From positions 124,001-188,000 of the forward strand of contig JBFMAX010000004.1 of NCBI GenBank assembly GCA_040755395.1: 64,000 nt of DNA. The letters run 5' to 3'. The number at the start of each line of letters is the position of its first letter. The stretch's first letter is position 1. Positions 55,057-62,596 of this stretch are shown here, one piece after another. Origin of the DNA: Nitrospirota bacterium. GTDB taxonomy: Bacteria; Nitrospirota; Nitrospiria; Nitrospirales; Nitrospiraceae. Made by a program: the position numbers and the translations under genes. The notes below the pieces were generated by a model, which was not told where the DNA came from, made no database searches, and worked only from the letters and a program-made list of their open reading frames with translations.

Positions 55057-55842
55057 GTGAACACCCTTCTCGTGATCGACGATGATCGGTTGAATTGCGA
55101 CCTGCTCCAAGCCGTCTTTTCGCGCCAGGGGTACCACGTGCTCACGGCGACCAGCGGGCGCGAAGGCTTGGACCTGTTCCGCAAGCTGACCCCGCGCGTC
55201 ACCCTGCTGGATCTGCGGATGCCGGAGATGGACGGGTTGACGGTGCTCAAGGAGATCCGCGCCATCGATCCCTATGCGCCAGTCATCATTCTGGGGGGCG
55301 GGGCGACCGAAGCGCAGGAGAATCAAGCCCGTGAACTGATGGTCACGGATTTTCTGCGGAAGGGGTTGTCGCTGGACGTGCTGGTTGCAACGGTGAATCG
55401 GGTGGCCCAACAACCCGTCATGCGGGCGTTCACCCCGTCCTTACCCCAGTCGGTTTCCCCAACGAGCACCGAAGGCGAAACCATTCTCGTGGTGGACGAC
55501 GAGGCGATGGTGCGCGACCTGCTGGTCCGCTTCCTGAACCTGCGCGGGTATCGCGCGCAGGGAGCCAAGGACGGACCCGAAGCGTTGAAGATGATCGAGC
55601 AAGCGCCGCCGGATCTGGTGCTGCTCGATGTGATCATGCCGGGCATGAACGGCGTGGACGTGCTTCGCGCCTTGCGGGAGCGGGAGTACCAGGGTGGAGT
55701 CATCATCCTGACCGGCAGCCAAAGCGAAGAGTTGCTCGACAAGGCCTGGGCCTTGGGCCCGCAGGAAGTCCTCAGCAAACCCGTCGATCTTGAGCGGTTG
55801 TTGACGGCGATCCAGCTCGTACTGGTGTGCCGGGAATGTTGA
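55057..55842 (+). CDS. response regulator with two receiver domains
   Basis: A 261-residue protein with two CheY-like receivers and no output domain. Receiver 1 (1-120) has the acidic pocket DDD, phospho-Asp in LLDLRMPEMDG (residue 53) and a Lys in FLRKG, but the conserved Thr/Ser switch position reads ILGGGA, so it lacks the hydroxyl. Receiver 2 (about 143-255) is complete: VDDE, LLDVIMPGMNG, ILTGS and SKPVD. It may act as a phosphate sink or protein-binding switch. No histidine kinase is nearby. The start is GTG 55057 with AAGG upstream. Confidence 0.88.
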   Translation: MNTLLVIDDDRLNCDLLQAVFSRQGYHVLTATSGREGLDLFRKLTPRVTLLDLRMPEMDGLTVLKEIRAIDPYAPVIILGGGATEAQENQARELMVTDFLRKGLSLDVLVATVNRVAQQPVMRAFTPSLPQSVSPTSTEGETILVVDDEAMVRDLLVRFLNLRGYRAQGAKDGPEALKMIEQAPPDLVLLDVIMPGMNGVDVLRALREREYQGGVIILTGSQSEELLDKAWALGPQEVLSKPVDLERLLTAIQLVLVCREC

Positions 55843-55855
55843 TCTCGCCTCGTCT

Positions 55856-58138
55856 GTGCCACGGTGTAGGGTGACCCTGTCTTGCCTCGCGCGTGCCGCC
55901 GGTCTGTTCGCCGCCGGGGTCCTTTCCTCAGCCGGGTTCCTACACGGGGGCGCTGCACCGGCCTGGGCCGGCGCAGAACCCGCCGGTTCGCCCAGGCTGC
56001 AGGACACGGCCATCCTTTCTCATGCGCTATCCATCGACCTTTTTCCTGATACGCATCGGCTGATCGCCGCGGACCGCATGACCATCGGTATCGGGACCGG
56101 ATCCGCCGAGCAACTCGCGTTTTCGCTGGCGTCGTCGCTTCAGGTGCGGCAGATCCAGGCAACCTCGGATTCCCAGCCGATTGACGTGACCTGGACAGCC
56201 GAATCGGGAGCCGCCGCGGCGCTCCATGGATCGCAGGGGCAACGGGTGCTCGTCCGATTGGGACGCCCGATTCCGTCCGGCCGAACCCTTACGCTGGAGT
56301 GGCGGTACGAAGGAATCGTCAATGACCCCCCGCGCGAACCCCGGCATCTTCGCTTCGTGATTCCCAGCGAAACCTCCGGCCATATCGGTCCGCAGGGCGT
56401 GTACCTGAGCGGCGAAACCGAATGGTATCCGGACCTCGTCGGCTCGCTCGCGACCTTTCATGTCTCGGTGACCACGCCTCGCGGGTGGGTGGCCGTCACG
56501 CACGGCAGAGAGGTCTCTCGGAGAGAAGCCGGCGTCGGGACCGAGTCGGTGACGGCCGAATGGGAGGTGACGGAAAAGACCGAGGCGCTGACGCTCGTGG
56601 CCAATCGATTCGTAACGTCACAGCGGGATTGGCGGGACAGGGGAGGCCGCGCGATCCGGATCGCGACCTATCTGTTCCCGGAAGACGCCCACCTGGCGGA
56701 TGAATATCTCGACGCCTCCGCACGCTACCTGGAAGCCTACAGCGAGATTCTCGGGCCCTATCCGTTCCCCAAATTCGCCGTGGTGGAAAATTTCTTCGCC
56801 AGCGGCTTGGGTATGCCGTCGTTCACCCTGCTGGGAAGCGGCGTCATCAAGCGCCACTATGTGCAGCCCTACGCGCTGGGCCACGAGATCGTCCACTCCT
56901 GGATCGGCAACGCCGTGTTCAATCGGACGGAAGCGGGGAATTGGGTCGAGGGACTCACCACCTACCTGGCCAATTACTACTATCACGAGTTGACCGGGAA
57001 GACCGAAGAAGCCGGGCGGGAGCGACGCCTGATGCTCTACGGCTATGCGGTGCACGTCAGGCCGGAGCAGGACTATCCGGTCGGGAGCTTCACCCGGAAA
57101 ACGGACGAGAAGGACAATGCCATCGGCTATCAAAAGGCGGCCATGGTCTTCCACATGCTGCGTGGCGAGATCGGCGAAACGGCGTTCTGGGCCGGCGTGA
57201 AGAAGCTGGTCTCGGACTTCCGGGGAACCTATGCCGATTGGCGCGACCTTGAACGGATATTCGCCGAAACGGCCGGCAGGGATCTGCGGTGGTTCTTCGC
57301 CCAGTGGATCGAACGAACGGGCGCCCCCGACCTGACAATGAGGCGCGCGACGGCGCGGCCGGCGCCGACAACGTCGGAGCCGGGCGGCTATCGGCTCACC
57401 GCCAGGGTCGTGCAGGCGGGAACCCCGTTCCGATTCCGGGTTCAGTTGCTTGTCCGGTTGGAAGGGAACCGGATGCACCGCGCGGATGTTATGATCGAGC
57501 GGGCCGAGCAGGACGTGACCGTGTCCGTCCCGGCCAAACCGGTCGCCGTCGAGCTCGATCCCGACCTGGCGGTATTCCGCCGCCTGGACCGCGCCCGGCT
57601 TCCGGCGATGCTGAATCTTTATGTCACCGATCGGCGACGATTGGTGGTGCCGCCGGACGCCGGGTCGGAGGCGGCGCGCGCGCCGTATCGGGAACTGGTC
57701 GCCCGCATCCTCAAACAAAATCGGTCACGGCCCGCTGAGGAACAGACCGACGTGGTGGAAGGAGCGAGGGCGGACGGTGTATCGGCCGCGGGTTCGGTGC
57801 TAGTATTGGGCGGGCCCGGCGCGAACCGGGCCGCTGCGTGGGCGGTGCGGGGCTGCGAAGGGAGCGTGCGGATCAGCGAGGACGGGTTTGCCATCGGGGG
57901 GAATCGGTATGAAGGGCCGCAGGCCGCGCTCTTGGTATCCTGTCGACGACCGGACCGGCCGGGGAGCGTCGTGACGCTCTTTTACGGGGTGTCGCCGGAG
58001 GCGGCGGCGAAAGTCGCCAGGCTGTTATTTTTTTACGGGTGGAACAGTTACGTCGTCTTCCGCGACGGCGCGGTGGTGGCCCGCGGAGACTGGGAAGAAC
58101 CGCGGGATGTGGTGGAGGTCGATGTTGAGGCGCCGTAG
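55856..58138 (+). CDS. exported M1-like zinc metallopeptidase
   Basis: A 760-residue exported protein: a signal-like N-terminus (hydrophobic residues about 12-38), a beta-rich N-terminal domain, then the M1/gluzincin catalytic domain with GLGMPSFTLLGSG in place of the GAMEN-like substrate loop, zinc motif HEIVHSW near residue 344 and the second Glu in GNWVEGLTTYLANYY 17 residues later. A Tyr near GYQKAAMVFHMLRGEIG is the expected transition-state Tyr. The last 250 residues are an unrecognised beta domain. The following TolB-like gene overlaps its end. Aminopeptidase activity is likely but untested. Confidence 0.88.
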   Translation: MPRCRVTLSCLARAAGLFAAGVLSSAGFLHGGAAPAWAGAEPAGSPRLQDTAILSHALSIDLFPDTHRLIAADRMTIGIGTGSAEQLAFSLASSLQVRQIQATSDSQPIDVTWTAESGAAAALHGSQGQRVLVRLGRPIPSGRTLTLEWRYEGIVNDPPREPRHLRFVIPSETSGHIGPQGVYLSGETEWYPDLVGSLATFHVSVTTPRGWVAVTHGREVSRREAGVGTESVTAEWEVTEKTEALTLVANRFVTSQRDWRDRGGRAIRIATYLFPEDAHLADEYLDASARYLEAYSEILGPYPFPKFAVVENFFASGLGMPSFTLLGSGVIKRHYVQPYALGHEIVHSWIGNAVFNRTEAGNWVEGLTTYLANYYYHELTGKTEEAGRERRLMLYGYAVHVRPEQDYPVGSFTRKTDEKDNAIGYQKAAMVFHMLRGEIGETAFWAGVKKLVSDFRGTYADWRDLERIFAETAGRDLRWFFAQWIERTGAPDLTMRRATARPAPTTSEPGGYRLTARVVQAGTPFRFRVQLLVRLEGNRMHRADVMIERAEQDVTVSVPAKPVAVELDPDLAVFRRLDRARLPAMLNLYVTDRRRLVVPPDAGSEAARAPYRELVARILKQNRSRPAEEQTDVVEGARADGVSAAGSVLVLGGPGANRAAAWAVRGCEGSVRISEDGFAIGGNRYEGPQAALLVSCRRPDRPGSVVTLFYGVSPEAAAKVARLLFFYGWNSYVVFRDGAVVARGDWEEPRDVVEVDVEAP

Positions 58139-59345
58139 GTCGGTGCTGAGCACTGTGTCGCTCGCGTTCTTGAGCGTGCTTGTCGGGGCGTTGTGTTCCG
58201 ATGTTCGAAGTTCGATGTTCGACGTTCGAGGCATTCCGACCGCCGACCAACCTCGAACCTCGAACCTCGAACCCCGACGGGTGATCGAACGTCACCTCGC
58301 GAACATCCGCCAGCTCACCTTCGGCCGGCAAAACGCCGAGGCGTATTTTTCCTTTGACGGGACCAAGCTCATTTTTCAATCCACCAACAACTGGATGAAG
58401 GGCACCTTTGCGGAGACGCTCGCGCCGGCGGAGTCGGGCCTCGGTTGTTATCAGATGTACGTGATGGATCTGGAGACCGGCCACATCCGGCTGGTCAGCA
58501 CCGGGACGGGGGCGACCACCTGCGGCTACTTCTTCCCCGGCGACCGGCGCGTGCTCTTCTCGTCCACTCATTTGCGTGGACCGAACTGTCCGCCGAAGCC
58601 CAAGCGTGACCGGGCCTACCGCTGGGCCTTGGACGACTACGATATTTTTTCCGTCAGGATCGACGGCCAGCAGATACAGCGTCTGACCCATACGCCGGGC
58701 TATGACGCCGAAGCGACCGTCTCGCCGGACGGCAAGACGATCGTCTTCACCTCGATGCGCGACGGAGATTTGGACATCTACGCCATGAATTTGGACGGCA
58801 CCCATCTGCGACGGCTTACCGACGAAGTCGGCTACGACGGCGGACCCTTCTTCTCGCCGGACAGCAAGCGTATCGTGTATCGGGCGCACCACCCCAAGGA
58901 GCCGGCCGACATCGCCAAGTACAAAGAATTGCTGGCGCGGAACCTGGTCGAACCGAGCCGTCTGGAAATCTTCGTGATGAACGCCGACGGCACGGGCAAG
59001 CGGCAGGTGACCGCGAACGGCGCCTCCAACTTTGCGCCGTTCTTTCATCCGGACGGCCGGCGCATCATCTTCTCGTCGAATGTGCAGGACGTGCCCCCTT
59101 CCTCCGTCCCCCGCTCTCCGTTGACGGATGACGGACGACGGAAAACGGAAGGCGGAAGACCGCCGGCGTTTCATCTCTATCTGATCAACGATGACGGGAC
59201 CGCCTTGGAGCGCGTCACGTTCGAGGGCTCTTTCAACAGCTTCCCGATGTTCTCACCCGACGGCAAAAAGCTGGTCTGGGTGTCGAACCGCGGCGCGAAG
59301 GAACCCGGAGAGTTCAACATCTTTCTCGCCGACTGGGCACCATGA
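58107..59345 (+). CDS. exported TolB-like beta-propeller (PD40 repeats) with two repeat-encoded insertions
   Basis: A 412-residue protein with a signal peptide (hydrophobic residues 12-30) and at least four WD40-like PD40 blades, each with the pattern SPDGKxIVFTS (ATVSPDGKTIVFTSMRDGD, PFFSPDSKRIVYRA, PFFHPDGRRIIFSS, PMFSPDGKKLVWVS). Such propellers mediate protein interactions in the periplasm. Two short stretches are not family-like: residues 33-57 and 330-350 are encoded by heptad-phased repeats. The stop overlaps the PAP2 start by four bases. The earlier start overlaps the peptidase gene by 32 bases. Confidence 0.87.
   Translation: MWWRSMLRRRRSVLSTVSLAFLSVLVGALCSDVRSSMFDVRGIPTADQPRTSNLEPRRVIERHLANIRQLTFGRQNAEAYFSFDGTKLIFQSTNNWMKGTFAETLAPAESGLGCYQMYVMDLETGHIRLVSTGTGATTCGYFFPGDRRVLFSSTHLRGPNCPPKPKRDRAYRWALDDYDIFSVRIDGQQIQRLTHTPGYDAEATVSPDGKTIVFTSMRDGDLDIYAMNLDGTHLRRLTDEVGYDGGPFFSPDSKRIVYRAHHPKEPADIAKYKELLARNLVEPSRLEIFVMNADGTGKRQVTANGASNFAPFFHPDGRRIIFSSNVQDVPPSSVPRSPLTDDGRRKTEGGRPPAFHLYLINDDGTALERVTFEGSFNSFPMFSPDGKKLVWVSNRGAKEPGEFNIFLADWAP
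58204..58278. repeat. heptad-phased hairpin repeat in the 5' part of the TolB-like gene
   Basis: Four words of type TTCGAxG run at 58204-58231; their complements (CCTCGAA three times, then CCCCGAC) run at 58251-58278. It is read in frame as a peptide containing RSSMFDV and TSNLEPR. The word family is shared with the repeat at 61304 in the GT39 gene. Confidence 0.88.
59094..59158. repeat. heptad-phased hairpin repeat in the 3' part of the TolB-like gene
   Basis: Five words of type ACGGAxG run at 59124-59158. Their complements (CCTCCGT, CCCCCGC, TCTCCGT) run at 59101-59121 in 7-base steps. Together they encode a Pro/Ser/Arg-rich loop between two propeller blades. Confidence 0.85.
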
Positions 59346-60472
59346 CCTCGCCAGATAGAGCGAACAGCGAACAGCCAACAGCAAATAGCTCAGAACTGAT
59401 AGCGACTCGCTATTCGCTGCTTGCTATCGCGCTCATGTCTTGCGCTGCGCTCGCCGTGGTGTTCTGGGGTCTGGCCCAACTGGACGTTCCGGTGGCCCGG
59501 GCTATGCGCTCGCTCTATCACCCGGTGGGGTATTTGCCGAATCCCTGGCTGGCCTGGTTCAGTGATGTGGGAGATGCGCTGGGGCAAGGGCGATCCCTGG
59601 TGCTCTTTTCTCTGGCGTTGCTGGCCGTCGGGGTCCTGGGCAAATGGCCGGTTCTTCGAGCGACGGGGCTCAAGACCTTGATCGCGCACGGCGCGGTCGC
59701 GATTATCTCGAACGTGCTCAAGCACCTGATCGGGCGGCCTCGTCCGAAGTTCATGCACGCGGGAACCGAGCAGCTTGGTCCATCGATGGACAACGGCTTC
59801 GACTCTTTTCCCTCCGGCCATGCTTCCGCCACCTTTGCCGTGGCGATGGTCTTGTCCAAACAATTTCCCCGAGTCGCGTGGGGGGCGATGGGCGTCGCCG
59901 TGACCGTGGCCATGAGCCGGGTCTTGCGGGGGTCGCACTTTCCCACCGACGTGGCGGCCGGCGCCGTCATCGGAGTCCTCGTCGGGGCTGCGGCGGCCGA
60001 GCCGTTCAGACAGTGGCCCGCGGCGCTCAGCCGGGCGCTCCTCGGCGTGACCACCTGTCTGGCCGCCGCCTTCGCGTTTTTATGGACGGTCTCGCACGGC
60101 GCGGAGTCCTCCTGGAGTCATACCGTGATGCTGGGCCTGGGAAGCGCCATGATGCTCTACGGCGTCGTCAGCCGGGCATACGACCGGTATGTGGCAGGAA
60201 GCATACGGTGGATGGCGGGAAAGTCCGAAGCCAAAGCGGCTATCGGAGTCGGACTGGCGGTCACGACGGGATCGCTGTTGGTGGCGGCGCTGGCCCTGGG
60301 TGTCTGCGCGGCCTGGTGGCTGGTCTGGCAAGAGTCGCCCGAGGCGGGCCATGACGAGGCGCCGGCGTCACGCTCGCTGGCCCGGCTCCTTTCGGAAGGG
60401 GCGTGGGTGGCCGGAATCGTGCTGGCGTTTCTGATGATCCAGAGCGTCAAAGGCGCCGTGCCGATCCAGTGA
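59342..60472 (+). CDS. PAP2 family membrane phosphatase
   Basis: A 376-residue multi-pass protein with the three PAP2 signatures: KHLIGRPRP near residue 127, PSGHASATFAVAM near residue 158, and SRVLRGSHFPTDVAAG near residue 195, containing the catalytic His. It dephosphorylates lipid phosphates such as undecaprenyl pyrophosphate or phosphatidate. Six or more membrane helices are visible, with two extra helices at the C-terminus. The first 27 residues are encoded by a heptad-phased repeat and do not look like a signal; the first real helix starts near residue 26. ATG overlaps the previous stop. Confidence 0.9.
   Translation: MTSPDRANSEQPTANSSELIATRYSLLAIALMSCAALAVVFWGLAQLDVPVARAMRSLYHPVGYLPNPWLAWFSDVGDALGQGRSLVLFSLALLAVGVLGKWPVLRATGLKTLIAHGAVAIISNVLKHLIGRPRPKFMHAGTEQLGPSMDNGFDSFPSGHASATFAVAMVLSKQFPRVAWGAMGVAVTVAMSRVLRGSHFPTDVAAGAVIGVLVGAAAAEPFRQWPAALSRALLGVTTCLAAAFAFLWTVSHGAESSWSHTVMLGLGSAMMLYGVVSRAYDRYVAGSIRWMAGKSEAKAAIGVGLAVTTGSLLVAALALGVCAAWWLVWQESPEAGHDEAPASRSLARLLSEGAWVAGIVLAFLMIQSVKGAVPIQ
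59353..59429. repeat. heptad-phased hairpin repeat at the 5' end of the PAP2 gene
   Basis: Words of type GCGAACA run at 59360-59387 and words of type GCTATTC at 59402-59429, all in strict 7-base steps, giving a partly complementary hairpin. The words and the 10-base GCTCAGAACT core are shared with the repeat at 53904. It encodes the first residues of the phosphatase. Confidence 0.85.
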
Positions 60473-60485
60473 GGATCGGGGACGG

Positions 60486-62297
60486 TCAGTGCCCCGGAAT
60501 CCTCAACACATCGGGCGGCGGCTGGGCGGAAACCGGCGGGAGCTTCACCATCGGCTCATTGGCGAGGAGGAGATACCCGTAGCGCTGCAGGACGACGGGA
60601 TAGTCCGCCGTCTCCTCGGGAAGTTTGGATTTCAGTCTGGCCGGCAGCAGGATCATCGTCCGTCCCGGTTGATTCAGATAGGGGCGGATGTTCTCCTCCT
60701 CGCCGGGATGGATCACGATGACCTTCCGTCTCGCATAGAACACCGAGGACGGACGGGGCGGCCCGTACAGGATGAGACGATCCTGGGGACCCAGATTCAG
60801 CCCGGCCGCGAAGGCCAGCTCCTGGGGCGGCGCGATAAAATAGTGACTGATGCGCGGTAGGGTCACCTGAATCGCGATCAACCCCACCAGCGCGATCGAC
60901 GCGCCGGCCGCCCAAAACGCGCCGGGCCGGCGCGTTTCCCATAATCCGAAATAGCCGACCGACGCCATCCCGATCACGAGAATGGTCGCCGCGGCATAGG
61001 GACCGACCCCGAGATTCACCTCCGTCGCTGCGGGGAACTCTTTGGCGATCGTGTCGATGAACGTGGAATACAGCGGGGGCAAAGCGGCAAAGCCCAACGC
61101 CAGCGCGTAGCCCAGTCCCATCATCAGATGGATCGAGGCGCGGGCGCCGCGCGTGGCGGGGTCGGTCACGCAACGCTGCCAATAGGACGCGGTCAACAAC
61201 GCGGCGGCCGGGAACAGGGGCGCGATATAGTGCGGGAGCCGCGTGGAAGACAGCGTGAAAAAGAGGAACACCCCGACCACCCACAGGGCGGCGAACAACT
61301 CCAGTTCGGAGTTCGAGGGTCGATGTTCGAGGTTTGAGGTCCCTACTTCGAACTTCGAACTTCGAACAGTCTTGAACGCCTGATAGAGCGCGAACGGCAG
61401 CAGACCGCTCCAAGGGAAAAACCCGAAGAACAACACCGGGACGTAGAACAAGATGGAGAAGCCATGCCCTTCCATCGGATTGAGAAATCGGCCGACGGTG
61501 TTGGCCTGCGCGGAAGCCGTGTACGCCGAGCCGTGGATGGCCAGCATCGCGGCGTACCAGGGCAGCGCGAGCAGCGCGAACAGGAACAGCCCCGCCAACG
61601 GAAAGCCGTGTCGCCAGAACTGTCCCCATCGCCGGGTGAAGGAGAGGTACACCACCGCCGTCAGCAAGGGCACGGCAATGCCGACCGGTCCCTTCGTCAG
61701 CGTCGCCAGCGCCATGCCGGCATAGAACAGCCAAAAGAAATGGCGGGAGCGTTCAGGGGGAGAGGATAAGGGAGAGGGGGTGCGCGCAGTCGAAGCATGG
61801 AGCCCGGACCAGAACCCGTAGAGCGCCAGCGTGGTGAAGAAAATGAGCACGCTGTCGGTCAGGGCCATGCGTCCCAGGCCGATGATCTCGATATTGAGCA
61901 ACAGCATCAACCCGCCGAACAGATCGACCGGCGTCCCGCGCCAGCGCCTGAGAAACAAGTACTGCAACAGGATCAACGCCACGCCGAACAGCGCCGACGG
62001 GAATCGCGCGGCGAATTCGCTCACGCCGAACAGCCGGTAGGACAGGCTCATCAGCCAGTAGAGGAACACCGGCTTGGCGTAACGGGGTTCGTAATTGAAC
62101 GTCGGGCTGATCCAGTCGCCGGTCTCGAACATTTCGCGTCCGGCTTCGGCGTTCCGGCCTTCGTCCCGATCGGTGAGCCCCATTCCGCCGAGATTGAGGA
62201 AGAAGAGGAGCCCGGCGAGCGACAGGAGCAGAAGAAGATGGGACCAGGCGGAAGCCGTTCGCTGATCGACGGTCGATGCGACGCCGGCCGTGCTCAC
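60486..62297 (-). CDS. membrane glycosyltransferase, ArnT/PMT-like (GT39/GT83)
   Basis: A 603-residue multi-pass transferase. The N-terminal catalytic loop shows GLTDRDEGRNAEAGREMFETGDW with the catalytic Asp/Glu pair, then YAKPVFLYWLMSLSYRLFGVSEFAARFPS, which matches the PMT/ArnT family using polyprenyl-phosphate sugars. About ten membrane segments follow and a soluble C-terminal domain. The start is GTG 62297, overlapping the LAB_N stop. Two internal stretches are repeat-encoded: one at 61304-61366 and one at 61755-61783, both in loops. It probably glycosylates lipid A or another surface lipid, together with the GT2 gene. Confidence 0.88.
   Translation of the reverse strand: MSTAGVASTVDQRTASAWSHLLLLLSLAGLLFFLNLGGMGLTDRDEGRNAEAGREMFETGDWISPTFNYEPRYAKPVFLYWLMSLSYRLFGVSEFAARFPSALFGVALILLQYLFLRRWRGTPVDLFGGLMLLLNIEIIGLGRMALTDSVLIFFTTLALYGFWSGLHASTARTPSPLSSPPERSRHFFWLFYAGMALATLTKGPVGIAVPLLTAVVYLSFTRRWGQFWRHGFPLAGLFLFALLALPWYAAMLAIHGSAYTASAQANTVGRFLNPMEGHGFSILFYVPVLFFGFFPWSGLLPFALYQAFKTVRSSKFEVGTSNLEHRPSNSELELFAALWVVGVFLFFTLSSTRLPHYIAPLFPAAALLTASYWQRCVTDPATRGARASIHLMMGLGYALALGFAALPPLYSTFIDTIAKEFPAATEVNLGVGPYAAATILVIGMASVGYFGLWETRRPGAFWAAGASIALVGLIAIQVTLPRISHYFIAPPQELAFAAGLNLGPQDRLILYGPPRPSSVFYARRKVIVIHPGEEENIRPYLNQPGRTMILLPARLKSKLPEETADYPVVLQRYGYLLLANEPMVKLPPVSAQPPPDVLRIPGH
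61304..61366. repeat. heptad-phased hairpin repeat inside the GT39 gene
   Basis: On the plus strand words of type GTTCGAG run at 61304-61338 and CTTCGAA three times at 61346-61366. On the coding strand it is read as RSSKFEV and TSNLEHR, the same peptide words as in the TolB-like gene at 58204. Confidence 0.88.
61755..61783. repeat. short G-rich heptad repeat inside the GT39 gene
   Basis: On the plus strand GGGGGAG, AGGATAA, GGGAGAG and GGGGTGC follow each other. Only one arm is present. It encodes a Ser/Pro-rich loop of the membrane protein. Confidence 0.5.
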
Positions 62298-62587
62298 CAG
62301 CGAACCTCGGACAGCGAGCGTTTCCCGCCGGCGCGATGGATGAGCATGAGGTTCCGCAGATAGACGAGCGCCCCCACGCTCTGGCCGGCGATGAACACCG
62401 GGTCCATCCGATAGATGGCGTAGGCCAGGGTGATCAGCCCGCCGATCAGGCTCATGTACCAGAACGCGAGCGGCACGCGGCTCTCGGCGCTCCGCTCGGA
62501 AGCCACCCACTGCAGCACCCAGCGTCCGAAAAAGAGTCCCTGGCCGAGGAAGCCGATTCCCAACCAGATCGATTCAGTGAGGGTCAT
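62294..62587 (-). CDS. LAB_N (lipid-A-disaccharide-synthase N-terminal-like) membrane protein
   Basis: A 97-residue protein with three or four hydrophobic segments, matching the LAB_N domain: WLGIGFLGQGLFFGRWVLQWVASERS, PLAFWYMSLIGGLITLAYAIYRMDPVF and GALVYLRNLMLIHR. Stand-alone LAB_N proteins lie next to GT2 and ArnT-like genes of lipid modification in many genomes and resemble small multidrug-type transporters. The stop overlaps the GT39 start (GTGA). Confidence 0.9.
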   Translation of the reverse strand: MTLTESIWLGIGFLGQGLFFGRWVLQWVASERSAESRVPLAFWYMSLIGGLITLAYAIYRMDPVFIAGQSVGALVYLRNLMLIHRAGGKRSLSEVRW

Positions 62588-62596
62588 GAGAAGATC

